A DNA stretch of 64,000 bases from positions 62,001 to 126,000 of the forward strand of contig CAYRVH010000001.1 in the NCBI GenBank assembly GCA_964427855.1, given 5' to 3'. A model generated the notes under the pieces. That model saw only the letters and a list, made by a program, of their open reading frames with translations, did not search any database and was not told where the DNA came from. This document shows positions 14,360 through 24,443 of the stretch, piece after piece. Within the stretch, counting starts at the first letter, position 1, and each line of letters starts with the position of its first letter. This DNA is from JAUPKT01 sp964427855. Lineage in GTDB: Bacteria; Desulfobacterota; Desulfomonilia; Desulfomonilales; Desulfomonilaceae. A program made the translations under genes and the position numbers.

Positions 14360-16897
14360 TCAGGTTTCCTCACCGGTCAGCGCCTCGATGGTTTGAAAAA
14401 GTTCTTGGGTATTAATTGGTTTTGAGACGTATCCATCCATGCCGGCTGCCAAACATTTTTCTTTGTCAGATTCCATTGCATAGGCAGTCATGGCGAAAAT
14501 GGGGACGTGTTTTTGCGTGGCTTTCTCCCTCTGCCGGATGGAGCGGGTTGCCTGGATGCCATCCATTTCAGGCATCTGGACGTCCATGAGAATAAGATCG
14601 AAATCTTGAGTTGCAGAGGTTTCGACGGCTTCCTTGCCATTGTTACAGACGCGGACTTCGTGTCCCCATTTCTCAAGAAGCCTCTGGGCAAGGACCTGGT
14701 TTATCTTGTTATCCTCCGCGAGTAATATTTTAAGGGTCTTCTTGCTTTCTCGTAGAGAATGGCGAGTGATAAGGGGGAGCTGACCATTCCCTGTGGTGGC
14801 TTGTCTTCTTGCGTGCAGCACTGCGTCGAGGAGTTCAAATTCATTGACGGGCTTATGCAGATACGCTGAAATGCCTGCTTGCACGCATTTTGCTGCGTCG
14901 CCTCGGGTCCCCATTGAGGTGAGGAGTAATATCTTGAGATTAGTGTTGTCGGGTTGTTCTTGGGTAAGGGCCTTGGCCAAATCAAACCCATCCATTTCTG
15001 GCATGGCCAGATCGGTGATGACGAAATCGTACGGCAATCCTGCAGCGGCTGCTTGTCGAACAGCCTGCAAGGCGTCCCTGGCCCCTGGGGCGGTTGAGGG
15101 CCTCATGCCCCAGTTGAGTAACATGCGTTCGAGGAGAGCTCTATTGTTTGCATTGTCATCCACAATGAGGACTCGCAGGTCTCTAAGGCTGGCGGGGCCC
15201 ATTACGGCGGCTGCGGAGACATCGCGCTGAAGCCCAAGCACCACGGTAAAATGAAATTTGCTGCCTTTTCCAGGTTCGCTCTCGACCCAAATTTTGCCAT
15301 CCATCATGTGGACGAGCTGATTAGATATGGCCAGCCCCAACCCTGTGCCGCCGTATTTGCGGGTTGTAGAAGAATCCAACTGCTCAAAGCGTTCAAAAAT
15401 CCGTGCTGTTTGCTCGGGAGGGATGCCAATTCCGGTATCAGCGACGACAAAGTGGAGAACCGCCTGCTCATTGGTTGCTTTTTCGAGCAGGACCTCGATG
15501 CAGACCCCTCCTTGATCAGTGAACTTTATAGCATTGCCGAGAAGGTTCATCAGAATTTGCCTCAACGCGCCTGGGTCTCCCAAGAGGAAATCGGGGACCT
15601 CCGGAGCGACCTGCGAGCTGAGAAGAAGTCCTTTAGCTCTTGCCTGCACATTCAAGGTGGTAACAACCCGATTGAGGAATTCCCGCAGACGGAAGTCCAC
15701 GAACGCGAGTTCAAACTTTCCCGCTTCGATTTTGGACAAATCGAGGATGTCGTTGATGAGAGTAAGCAAAGCTTCAGCGGATTCTTTGACAGCCAAGAGG
15801 TATTCTCTTTGTTCATTATCGAGATTTGTTTGTAATGCCAGGTCTGTCATACCGATGATGCCATTCATGGGGGTCCGAATCTCATGGCTCATGGTTGCGA
15901 GGAAATCACTCTTGGCCTTGCTTGCCTGCTCCATTTTGTTGCGTGCTTCGACCAGGTCAGTCACATCGACGATATTGAATATGACCCCTCTGTAGGAACG
16001 ACTGTCGAAGATCGGTTGAACGCGAAAAGACACCTCTTTTCCAAACAGCGTAAGAGTACGGATGAGCGGATCTCGTGTAGTGCTGGATTTGAACGCGTTG
16101 ATGCGATTCTTCAACATGGAATTTATATGAGATTGATCAAAAAATTCCCAAAGTTCCTTGCCAATGATGTCCTTGCGAGTGACGCCGACCTGCTGAATGA
16201 ACCACTCGTTGGCTTCGGTGATGACATCGTTTGTGTCTGCAAAGACGACTCCTTCGTCCATGGCCTCGATGAGGGCGCGGAGTTTGCGAGCCTCGGCTTC
16301 AGCTGTTTCTGTCGCCTTGGCGAGTTCCCAATTAGCGTTTTCCAACTCCCGAAATTGTTCGACCGCTGCTTCGTAGGAAGAAAGTAACAGATCGATGATC
16401 TGAATGCGGTCTGCGGCAAGGAAATGTTTTTTCCCTGCGAAAAAGATCTCGATCCCCATTTCAGTGGGGAATTTGCTCCGCAACTCCCTGTTGATCAGGA
16501 TGTATTGAATACGAGAGATGAGAAATCGTTCTTGGTACGGCTTGGTGATAAAGTTGTCTGCACCGCTTTCCAACCCTTTTATGATGTCGCTGGGGTCTGA
16601 GAGCGCAGTGAGCAGTATGACGGGGATGTCTTTGAGTTTCTCGTCCTGCTTGATCTTGGAGCACAGTGCGTATCCGTCCATCTCCGGCATCACGACATCG
16701 CTGACGACCAGTGTGGGGTGGTTGCTTTTCAAATATTCGAGTGCGGCTTTGCCGTTGGGTTTCCACGAGACCTTGAAGCCGTGTTCTTCCAGAATAAATT
16801 GGAGTCTTGCGGCCTGAGTCGGGCTATCCTCGACGATCAATATTTCCTGCTCATCGTGCGTCGAGTCTAGGTTTTGCGAGGAAAGCTGAGAGTTCAT
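14360..16897 (-). CDS. hybrid histidine kinase REC-PAS-HisKA-HATPase-REC-REC, putative output of the chemosensory operon
   Basis: An 845-residue soluble protein without membrane spans. Domains: receiver 17-135 (EDS, phospho-Asp67 in VVSDVVMPEMDG, LLTA, ITKP), helical linker, PAS 203-320, HisKA 328-400 with His338 in SHEIRTPMNG, HATPase about 445-560 (DTGIGIP, GGTGLGLAI), second receiver 575-695 and third receiver 720-840, each with an acceptor Asp. The N-terminal receiver is the likely target of the CheA encoded upstream, making this a signal-integrating kinase. Its ATG overlaps the cheB stop (ATGA), so translation is coupled. There is no DNA-binding or GGDEF domain, so the final phospho-acceptor lies elsewhere. 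Confidence 0.93.
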   Translation of the reverse strand: MNSQLSSQNLDSTHDEQEILIVEDSPTQAARLQFILEEHGFKVSWKPNGKAALEYLKSNHPTLVVSDVVMPEMDGYALCSKIKQDEKLKDIPVILLTALSDPSDIIKGLESGADNFITKPYQERFLISRIQYILINRELRSKFPTEMGIEIFFAGKKHFLAADRIQIIDLLLSSYEAAVEQFRELENANWELAKATETAEAEARKLRALIEAMDEGVVFADTNDVITEANEWFIQQVGVTRKDIIGKELWEFFDQSHINSMLKNRINAFKSSTTRDPLIRTLTLFGKEVSFRVQPIFDSRSYRGVIFNIVDVTDLVEARNKMEQASKAKSDFLATMSHEIRTPMNGIIGMTDLALQTNLDNEQREYLLAVKESAEALLTLINDILDLSKIEAGKFELAFVDFRLREFLNRVVTTLNVQARAKGLLLSSQVAPEVPDFLLGDPGALRQILMNLLGNAIKFTDQGGVCIEVLLEKATNEQAVLHFVVADTGIGIPPEQTARIFERFEQLDSSTTRKYGGTGLGLAISNQLVHMMDGKIWVESEPGKGSKFHFTVVLGLQRDVSAAAVMGPASLRDLRVLIVDDNANNRALLERMLLNWGMRPSTAPGARDALQAVRQAAAAGLPYDFVITDLAMPEMDGFDLAKALTQEQPDNTNLKILLLTSMGTRGDAAKCVQAGISAYLHKPVNEFELLDAVLHARRQATTGNGQLPLITRHSLRESKKTLKILLAEDNKINQVLAQRLLEKWGHEVRVCNNGKEAVETSATQDFDLILMDVQMPEMDGIQATRSIRQREKATQKHVPIFAMTAYAMESDKEKCLAAGMDGYVSKPINTQELFQTIEALTGEET

Positions 16898-17949
16898 GTG
16901 AGATGTCTCCGATGAGCAAGGGAAGCGAGCATAATGGCAATCTTTTCCGGCGGGAGAACGAACGAAGCGCCGCCCAATTTGATGGCTTCGCCAGGCATTC
17001 CGTGGACGATCGAGCTTTCCTTGTCTTGGGCTATGGTCGTCGCCCCAAGGTGTTTCATCAGCCGCAATTCTTCCGCGCCATCACGTCCCATACCAGTCAG
17101 CAGGATTCCCAACGCCCTGCTGCCATATACATGGGCTACTGATCGGAATAGATACGATACTGACGGCCGCAAACCGTTTTCCGGTTCATCGCTGGTTAGA
17201 GAAATCCTCCCAGAGCGTTCAACCCTCATATGGCGTTGGTCAGGACTTACATATACGCAGCCAGGCAGCATTCTCTCTCCGTGAAATGCTAATTTGACTT
17301 TCAAGGGGCTTGCTTGATCGAGCCATTCTACGAAACTTTTTGAAAAATTTGGAGCGATGTGTTGCACCAATACTATAGGAACAGGCAAAGACTCAGGAAG
17401 CGGCGAAAGTATCGTTTTGACGGCAGGGGGACCACCTGTCGATGCGCCTATGGCAACGATGTCAATGTCCCGCCCAGTGAGATTGTCGTGATTTTCTGGG
17501 ACTGCCCTTCTTGGCGCAGTGTCAGGCTTTTTTGGCCACCGCCTCACCACCTTGACTTCGGACATCAGTTTGACCGTTTGGATCAGATTCTTGACCTCAG
17601 GGCTGTGATCGATGTCCCCGACGAACAAGGGTTTTTCAAGGGCATGGACGGCTCCCGCTTCCATCGCCTTCCAAGTTTTGGTTACGTCATGAGGATCCCA
17701 GCTTGCCGTCAAAATAATTATGGGCACAGGGTTGCTCTCCATAATTTTTCGTGTGGCTTCGAATCCCCCCATCTTTGGCATGTCTATATCCATGGTGATC
17801 ACGTCAGGGCGCATTTTGGTCACAAAATCAACGGCTTCCAACCCGTTGGTTACCGCGCCGACGACTTGAATATCAGGGTCCGACCCAAAGATATGCCGGA
17901 GCACCTCCCGAACTACTGCCGAGTCATCTACAATAAGTAACTTGATCAT
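16894..17949 (-). CDS. cheB: chemoreceptor methylesterase/deamidase CheB
   Basis: A 351-residue response-regulator enzyme that removes methyl groups from receptor glutamates. The receiver (1-120) has DD8-9, phospho-Asp54 in ITMDIDMPKM and TA81-82. The methylesterase domain (about 160-345) has the catalytic triad Ser170 (GASTGG), His197 (VQHIAPNFSKSF) and Asp290 (TGMGRDGAEEL). The ATG at 17949 is used; the TTG three codons upstream is unlikely. It follows cheA by 15 bases and overlaps the hybrid kinase gene by 4. In Wsp-type systems the equivalent protein is WspF. Confidence 0.96.
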   Translation of the reverse strand: MIKLLIVDDSAVVREVLRHIFGSDPDIQVVGAVTNGLEAVDFVTKMRPDVITMDIDMPKMGGFEATRKIMESNPVPIIILTASWDPHDVTKTWKAMEAGAVHALEKPLFVGDIDHSPEVKNLIQTVKLMSEVKVVRRWPKKPDTAPRRAVPENHDNLTGRDIDIVAIGASTGGPPAVKTILSPLPESLPVPIVLVQHIAPNFSKSFVEWLDQASPLKVKLAFHGERMLPGCVYVSPDQRHMRVERSGRISLTSDEPENGLRPSVSYLFRSVAHVYGSRALGILLTGMGRDGAEELRLMKHLGATTIAQDKESSIVHGMPGEAIKLGGASFVLPPEKIAIMLASLAHRRHLT

Positions 17950-17964
17950 CCCACACAACGGCCT

Positions 17965-20337
17965 TTAGACCAAACGGCCGACTACTTCCAGAAGGTTGCT
18001 TTGATCAAAACTGCTCTTGACTATATAGGCGCTGGCGCCCACTTCTATTCCTCGTTCTCTATCTTCTGGGGACTCCAAAGATGTTACAAGAACAACCGGT
18101 AGTTCCGCCAGCTTTTTATCCGCTCGAATTTTTTCCGTCAGCTCGAAACCATCCATTTTGGGCATCTGCACATCAGACACAAGAAGGTCAAAATTCCGCG
18201 TTCGCAAGATTTGCCAGGCTTCCAAGCCATCCACTGCGGTTTCAACCTCATAGCCCGCTGACTCGAGTATGTTCCTCAAAAGGGTGCGCGAGGTAATCGA
18301 ATCTTCAGCCACGATAATGCGGGAGCGTTTTTTTTTCGCGTCCGCCCTTTTAGGCGCGACTTTGGGAGCAACAGGGCGATGACTCAACGCCGACTTGACC
18401 AGGTCTGATACGTTAAGGATGGGCACGACCTCGCCGGAAGACAATACAGTGGCGCCCGCCACGTTCTTCACCCTTGCAAGCTGCTTGCCCAACCCTTTGA
18501 CGATGACCTCTTGTTCGCTCACAATTCTGTCAATGCCGAAGGCCACAGCCCTTTGTCCTGCGTTCAACACCACAGCCGAAATAAACTCATCGTCGTTGTG
18601 ATCTCTCCCGTTCGATATATTGAGCACCGCTGCCAACCAGACGAAGAGCAGGACGCGGCCCCGTATGACGACGGTGTCGCGGTTTTCCACCTTCCGCACA
18701 GAGTCTTTCTTTATGCGAACGACCCGCTGTACGCTTGAAGTTGGTATCACGAACAATTGCTGATTGCATTCTGCCAGTATGCCTCGAAACGTCGCCAGAG
18801 TAACTGGCAAGATGATCCTGAACGAGGCGCCTTCAGGAGGATTGGACTCGACGGAGATGTGCCCCCCTAACTTATCCACTTTTTCCTGTACGATTGCCAG
18901 CCCTAATCCTCTGCCTGACAGGTCGGTTATGATGTCACTCGTAGAGACGTCGGACCGAAATATGAGGCCGAGCGCCTCCTGGTCGGTAAGCCCGTCCAAT
19001 TCTTTTTCTGACACGACTTTTCGCGCCACCGCGGCTTTCTTGACCTTGGCGAGGTCAATACCCGCTCCGTCGTCGGAGACAAGTATTTCTATCTTGTTTG
19101 AACTTTGTTGAGACACCTGGATCCGCAGGGTGCCTTGCGGGGGCTTGCGGTGGCGAATTCTTACCTCAGGCTTTTCGATGCCGTGATCGAGAGAGTTTCT
19201 CACCAAATGAATGAGCGGGTCTTTCATTTCTTCGAGGATGCGGCGGTCTATCTCGACTTCTTGACCTTCCACGATAAGAAGCACATCTTTGCCTTGGTCG
19301 TGAGAAATATCCCGGACCAATTTTGGAAACGGTTCCAGGAGACTCGCGAACGGCATCATCAACAACGTTTTCATGTCGTCCATGAGTTCATTTATCATGC
19401 CGCCAATGGCGCGTGATTCATTCTCAGCGTTTTTGGACAAACGGTTCGTCTTGACAAGAGCGTCCTTGAGGAGGGTTTCGTGCTTTACAAGATAGTCGAG
19501 AAGCCGCAGGGTCTCGGATTCTAATCCCTTTTCTGGGATCTTTGCCTGCTGGGAGACCTCTTGAAATCGTCTCAAATCAGCGCGTACACGCTTCCAAGTT
19601 TTCTCCCAGGCCTCCAGTAGGCCTGCAAGGCCCCGCAATTCAGCAAGCCTCTCACTTGCGGCGATTTTAATTGATACCATCTCTTCGACTTGATAGAGGA
19701 GGGCATCCAGGCGGGACGTGGAAATTCTTATGGTGTCGCTCTGGGGAAGGCGTCTCTGTACAGCTCCCGCTATGTGCTTGGCTCCATCCTCTTCGCGCTG
19801 AGGTTTTCCGACAGGGGACTCGGGAGGCTTGACAGGCTCGGAGAGTTCTTCGGCCACGGGTGCCACTATTCCTTTGGATTCAGTGGCAGGCTGCGCGGGC
19901 TCAAGCACAGCAAGTTGTTCCTGTGTAGTTCCCCCAGGCTCCCCGCGGTCTCGCAGGAGGGACTCAAGATCCCTCAAAATGTCGCCGACAGGCACGGTCT
20001 CTTGTTCGTTCACCAATTGGTTCAACGCGTCCACCGTTTTGAGGGCCACATCGAAAAACACTTGAGAGGGCGCGAGTTCCTGTTTTTTGATAGACGAGAC
20101 AACGCTTTCCAAGGACTGACACACAGACTCAACGTCTCTCATTCCAACGGCTCTTGCAGCGCCCTTGAGGCTGTGGGCTGCCCGATAAACAATTTCGATG
20201 GACGACGCAAGCTGCGCAAAGTCTCCTGAATTCTCGAGTGAAATAAGTTCACTCGACATGGAGGCCAGGTGCTCCTCAGCCTCTATCTTGAAGGTTGCGC
20301 GGAGCTTCTTAAGAAATTCCTTTTCTTTCCTGTCCAT
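17965..20337 (-). CDS. cheA: hybrid chemosensory kinase CheA with C-terminal receiver (WspE-like)
   Basis: A 790-residue cytoplasmic kinase. Hpt domain at 1-115 with phospho-His55 in RAAHSLKGAARA; a Pro/Glu-rich linker without a clear CheY-binding P2 domain (120-195); helical dimerisation region (200-320); HATPase about 325-510 (HLVRNSLDHGIEKPEVR, DDGAGID, GRGLGLAIV); CheW-like coupling domain about 515-655; and a receiver at about 670-790 (AEDS, SDVQMPKMDG, VTSL, VKSS). Fusion to a C-terminal receiver and lack of P2 are typical of Wsp/alternative-function CheA proteins. It lies 15 bases after the second mcp gene and 15 bases before cheB. Confidence 0.95.
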   Translation of the reverse strand: MDRKEKEFLKKLRATFKIEAEEHLASMSSELISLENSGDFAQLASSIEIVYRAAHSLKGAARAVGMRDVESVCQSLESVVSSIKKQELAPSQVFFDVALKTVDALNQLVNEQETVPVGDILRDLESLLRDRGEPGGTTQEQLAVLEPAQPATESKGIVAPVAEELSEPVKPPESPVGKPQREEDGAKHIAGAVQRRLPQSDTIRISTSRLDALLYQVEEMVSIKIAASERLAELRGLAGLLEAWEKTWKRVRADLRRFQEVSQQAKIPEKGLESETLRLLDYLVKHETLLKDALVKTNRLSKNAENESRAIGGMINELMDDMKTLLMMPFASLLEPFPKLVRDISHDQGKDVLLIVEGQEVEIDRRILEEMKDPLIHLVRNSLDHGIEKPEVRIRHRKPPQGTLRIQVSQQSSNKIEILVSDDGAGIDLAKVKKAAVARKVVSEKELDGLTDQEALGLIFRSDVSTSDIITDLSGRGLGLAIVQEKVDKLGGHISVESNPPEGASFRIILPVTLATFRGILAECNQQLFVIPTSSVQRVVRIKKDSVRKVENRDTVVIRGRVLLFVWLAAVLNISNGRDHNDDEFISAVVLNAGQRAVAFGIDRIVSEQEVIVKGLGKQLARVKNVAGATVLSSGEVVPILNVSDLVKSALSHRPVAPKVAPKRADAKKKRSRIIVAEDSITSRTLLRNILESAGYEVETAVDGLEAWQILRTRNFDLLVSDVQMPKMDGFELTEKIRADKKLAELPVVLVTSLESPEDRERGIEVGASAYIVKSSFDQSNLLEVVGRLV

Positions 20338-20352
20338 CAGATTCCGCCTGCA

Positions 20353-22413
20353 TCATACTTTGTATCGTTCCACCATTATCTTGAGCTTCCGGCCGAGTTC
20401 TTCGAGGTCTCGAGCGGAGGCTTCCAATTGTCTTGTTGACTCCACATTTTGCTGCATGGCCCGGTCTATGTTGTCCATGGCCATGGCCACCTGGTCGATG
20501 CCCACGGACTGTTGTTCGTTCGATGCGACGATGACAGTGAGGGACTGAGACGCATCGCGGACGCTGGATGTGACCGTTTCGATCGCCTTGCCCGCATGGA
20601 TGGATTGTTGCGTCCCTTGGATTACTGCCTTGCTGCCTCTCTCAGTGGCCATGACGACGCCGCTGATGGAGTTTCGTATGTCGTCGAGTATGTTTTTGAT
20701 CTGGTCAGTGGACTTCTTGGATTGATCTGCAAGACTTTTTATCTCTTCTGCGACGACGGCAAATCCCTTTCCCTGTTCACCGGCTCTTGCCGCCTCTATG
20801 GCAGCATTGACTGCCAGAAGATTCGACTGTTCTGCCAAGTCTTTCACCGCAGAAATGATCTCTTCAATAGACTGACTTTGCTCACTCAAACGAATCACCG
20901 TCTCCCCAATGGATTCCATTTGCGCCTTAATAAGGTTCATGCCTTCGATTACTTCATCAGTCGCCTTCTTCCCTGTCTGCGCGGTCTCAGCCGACTTTTT
21001 CGCTTCCTCAGAGATGTTTTTGGCCTTATCGCTGGCAAGGCGGCCGGTCTGCCGAAGTTCTTCAAGCGTGGCAGTGGTTTCGGTGACGGCCGATGAAGTT
21101 TCAGAGCTGCTTGCGGCTACCTGTGACACTGTGGACGATATCTGGGTGGAGGCGGAGGCCAATACGGAAACCCCTTCAAGTATCTGCCTTGTTTGCTCTC
21201 GCAGCTTGTTCACCATTTCCTGAAATGACGTCATGAGAGCGCCTATTTCGTCTTTTCTGGGAACGACTGACACTTCTATGTTGAGGTTGCCTTCGCTAAT
21301 TTGGGCTGCATCGTGAGAAAGTCTCGATATGGGTTCAGAGATGCTCTTTGCCAGACGAAATGCCAGTGCGAACGCAAGAATTGCAATGCACACGGTAATG
21401 ATGATGATGCGGTACCACAAGTCACTGATAGACTCGAATGCTTCGCTGACATCGACGTCAGTGAGGATCGCCCAATCGAAATCTGCGTTCAGGGTCTTAT
21501 TCTCATTCAAGCCCAAATGGGAATAGGAGATCAGCGATTCGACGCCTACCTGATCGGGCATGACGTCTGTGCCGGATTTGTGTTCGAATGCTCTCTGCAC
21601 TGCAGGGATGTCAATGCGTTTGACAAGGACAGATGGAGTAGAAGCAAATCTATCTTGGGAGCGCATCAGGTAATCCTGGCCGACGAGATAACTTTGACAC
21701 GTTCGGCCCATGGCGCTCACCGGCAACATAATAGAGTTGATGCGACGGACATCAAGATAAAGGGCCAGGACTCCCTTCAGCTCGCCCTTTGGATTGACTA
21801 TAGGAGCTCCGACAAAGCCTATGGGCTTATCGGCAGGCGGATACATTGTATAATCCACCATGGCGTTTTTTCCAGTCCGCACAACGAGATTGTGCACCTT
21901 GGCGAGACCGCTGTCCTTGAGAGGGGGCTGGGAGAGACTCGCAAGATTGTCTTTTCTTTTCTTGACAGTGAATATCACGTCTCCTGTTTGGGCTTTGATC
22001 ACGGCAATGTCATCATATCCGTATGCGTCTGTGCCATATTGATCTATGAATTTTTTCAGCCGATCTTCGACAATGGATTTCAATTGTTGTACGTCTTCTT
22101 GTCCGTCCGTCTGCGCCTGCTCCTTTTGTGCAGCAGGGGTTTTGGAGGCTGTGGAGACCATGTCCATGTATTCTGACAATGCCCTGCCGTGTGACAAATA
22201 GAGGGCGTCTTCCGTGGCTCGCAGGAAAAACGAGACAAGCTGCTTCTCTTTTAAGTTGCGTTCTGCAGTCAGTTCGCTAAAAACGGCTTTTTTCAGCGCA
22301 GAGCGGCTTGCATAAAAGACCAGGTATCCGAGCAAAATACACGGTAGGAGAGAGGCGAGAAGAAACAAGCTAAGGAGTTTTGCAAAGAGACTCCGAGAGA
22401 TGAGGTTTAACAT
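20353..22413 (-). CDS. methyl-accepting chemotaxis protein with periplasmic Cache-type sensor and HAMP
   Basis: A 686-residue receptor. First membrane span at about 11-33, large periplasmic sensor of Cache type (about 35-325; contains TGDVIFTVKKR, FVGAPIVNPKGELKGVLALYLDV), second span about 330-350, HAMP domain about 353-405 (SISEPISRLSHDAAQ...DEIGALMTSF), then a signalling coiled coil with the hairpin tip EQSNLLAVNAAIEAARAGEQ and FAVVAEEIKSLADQSKKST. The ATG at 22413 follows GGAGGAG. There is no C-terminal CheR-binding pentapeptide. It is a paralogue of the receptor encoded just upstream. The Cache ligand is unknown. Confidence 0.94.
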   Translation of the reverse strand: MLNLISRSLFAKLLSLFLLASLLPCILLGYLVFYASRSALKKAVFSELTAERNLKEKQLVSFFLRATEDALYLSHGRALSEYMDMVSTASKTPAAQKEQAQTDGQEDVQQLKSIVEDRLKKFIDQYGTDAYGYDDIAVIKAQTGDVIFTVKKRKDNLASLSQPPLKDSGLAKVHNLVVRTGKNAMVDYTMYPPADKPIGFVGAPIVNPKGELKGVLALYLDVRRINSIMLPVSAMGRTCQSYLVGQDYLMRSQDRFASTPSVLVKRIDIPAVQRAFEHKSGTDVMPDQVGVESLISYSHLGLNENKTLNADFDWAILTDVDVSEAFESISDLWYRIIIITVCIAILAFALAFRLAKSISEPISRLSHDAAQISEGNLNIEVSVVPRKDEIGALMTSFQEMVNKLREQTRQILEGVSVLASASTQISSTVSQVAASSSETSSAVTETTATLEELRQTGRLASDKAKNISEEAKKSAETAQTGKKATDEVIEGMNLIKAQMESIGETVIRLSEQSQSIEEIISAVKDLAEQSNLLAVNAAIEAARAGEQGKGFAVVAEEIKSLADQSKKSTDQIKNILDDIRNSISGVVMATERGSKAVIQGTQQSIHAGKAIETVTSSVRDASQSLTVIVASNEQQSVGIDQVAMAMDNIDRAMQQNVESTRQLEASARDLEELGRKLKIMVERYKV

Positions 22414-22504
22414 GGGGAACGCTCCTCCGTTTCAGCGGCAGCGAGAGAATGCAGACTGTCCCTGTGTTCGAGCATTTTTGTGTCGTACCTGGTCATGTGG
22501 TTTT

Positions 22505-24400
22505 TCATCGGCCTTGCACGAGATCGGCAAGCTTTTGTCCGAGATCCTTGAGATTCTGAGCGGCTGACTCCAATTGTCTTGTCCCATCCACGTTCTGCCT
22601 CATTGCTTGATCAATGCTGTCCATAGCCGAAGCGACCTGATCGATTCCCACCGCCTGTTGCTCGGCGGAGGCTACGATGACGGTCAATGCCTGTGAAGCT
22701 TCTTGCACGCTTTTGGTCACTGCTTGGATGGCGTGACCGGCTTCTTCTGACTGACTTACTCCGGACTCAACGGCCTTGCCGCCTTTTTCTGTGGCCATGA
22801 CGACGCTGCTAATGGAATTCCGGATATCTTCGAGGATCGTCCGAACTTGGGTGGTAGCCTTTTTGGATTGGTCGGCAAAACTTTTGATCTCGTCAGCCAC
22901 AACCGCAAAACCTTTGCCCTGCTCACCGGCGCGTGCTGCCTCGATGGATGCATTGACGGCCAACAAATTCGATTGATCTGCCAGGTCCTTTACTGCATCT
23001 ATGATGTCTTCTGTGGAGCGGCTTTGTTCGCTCAATTTGATTACCGTATCTCCTATGGTTTGCATCTGAGATTTGATGAGGTCCATACCGCGGATAATTT
23101 CGTCAGTCGCCTGCTTGCCAGTGTGAGCTACCTGAAGGGATTTCCGAGAATCCTCAGACACTGCTCTCGCCTTTTCACTGGAGAGTTGTCCCGACTGACG
23201 AAGCTCTTCCAGCGTTGTGGTAGTCTGGCTCACCGCAGAAAGGGTCTGAGCGCTGCTCGAGGCAAGTTGCGAGACGGTCGCGGAGATTTGAGTTGCTGCC
23301 GAGGCCAAGACGTTGACGCCACCCATCAACGGATTCGATATGGCGCGAGCGGAAAAGTATGCTACCAGGATAGCGATGATTGCGAGTAAACCTCCAATGA
23401 GTATGATGCGATAACGCAACAGTGTGACCGATGCCAACACATCAGAAACTTCAGCATCTCCCACAATCGTCCAATCAAATTCTGCCCCCAGTAAGGCGGT
23501 TTCATTCAAACCGACATGGGTGTATGAGATGAGAGACAACTCGCCTTTTTCGTCCGGCATGATGCCCGTTCCTGATTCGTGTCTGAGACTGGCCCGCGTG
23601 GCCTCGAAATCCATCTTCTTTTTTAATATCGTCGGGGTTGCTTCTCCCGGGAGCTGAGAGCGCATAAGGAGGTCTGGGCCCACCAAGTAAAAAGACGTGC
23701 CCTTTGCGATGCGCTCGGTCTGAGCCATAATTTCATCGATCCTTTTGGCACTAATGGCCAACGCGACGACTCCCACCACTGAGCCTTGTGTGTTGACTAC
23801 TGGGGCGCCCACAAAAGCCAAGAGAGAACCAGTCAAGGGGCAATGACTGAAGTCCACTATCGCTGGTTTGGCCGTTTGCACAACTTTTGCGACCAAGAGG
23901 CTGAGACCGCTCTCCTTGACAGGGGCTCTCAACACATTGGGGAATCTTTGATCCCTCGACCTTACACTAGCAACAAGCTCTCCCGTGTTGACATCGACCA
24001 GCAACACATCGTCGATAGAGCGACCCGCAGGGGAAAAGTGCGTTGTAAAGTCGCCCAGAAGCTTACTCAACTCTCCGTGCTCGGGCTTTTGAGGAGTCGT
24101 CATTTGGCTATCTGCCTTTGGAACTGGCGGTGCGCCAGCTCCCGGACTTTGGAATACAGCAACAACAGGCGCTGCCTGCGCGAGAAACAAAGCGATTCCT
24201 CTGAGCGCCTCAAAATACCTCACAATCTCTGCTCTCTTTAACTCAGTGACGAGTGAAAGCTTCTCCAGAGTAGCCTCTTCCAATGCCTTGCGACTCGTTT
24301 GAAACGCGAGGATTCCTATAATAATTGTAGGAACGAGCGATATGAGGACGAGCAAGACAACCAGCTTTGCCAGCATGCTTTTTGGAGCGAACGCAACCAT
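22505..24400 (-). CDS. methyl-accepting chemotaxis protein lacking a HAMP domain
   Basis: A 631-residue receptor clearly paralogous to its neighbour: span at about 10-30, Cache-type periplasmic domain (VDVNTGELVASVRSR, FVGAPVVNTQGSVVGVVAL), second span about 325-348, then directly the signalling domain with tip EQSRSTEDIIDAV, DQSNLLAVNASIEAARAGEQ. After the second span the sequence runs ARAISNPLMGGVNVLASAAT, whereas the paralogue has about 49 more residues here (its HAMP domain). The ATG at 24400 is preceded by TAGGAG; an upstream start at 24460 would run into cheW. No CheR-tether pentapeptide is seen. Confidence 0.92.
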   Translation of the reverse strand: MVAFAPKSMLAKLVVLLVLISLVPTIIIGILAFQTSRKALEEATLEKLSLVTELKRAEIVRYFEALRGIALFLAQAAPVVAVFQSPGAGAPPVPKADSQMTTPQKPEHGELSKLLGDFTTHFSPAGRSIDDVLLVDVNTGELVASVRSRDQRFPNVLRAPVKESGLSLLVAKVVQTAKPAIVDFSHCPLTGSLLAFVGAPVVNTQGSVVGVVALAISAKRIDEIMAQTERIAKGTSFYLVGPDLLMRSQLPGEATPTILKKKMDFEATRASLRHESGTGIMPDEKGELSLISYTHVGLNETALLGAEFDWTIVGDAEVSDVLASVTLLRYRIILIGGLLAIIAILVAYFSARAISNPLMGGVNVLASAATQISATVSQLASSSAQTLSAVSQTTTTLEELRQSGQLSSEKARAVSEDSRKSLQVAHTGKQATDEIIRGMDLIKSQMQTIGDTVIKLSEQSRSTEDIIDAVKDLADQSNLLAVNASIEAARAGEQGKGFAVVADEIKSFADQSKKATTQVRTILEDIRNSISSVVMATEKGGKAVESGVSQSEEAGHAIQAVTKSVQEASQALTVIVASAEQQAVGIDQVASAMDSIDQAMRQNVDGTRQLESAAQNLKDLGQKLADLVQGR

Positions 24401-24443
24401 GAAATTACTCCTATGGAAGATGCGCCTGCATAGAACCGAGCGC

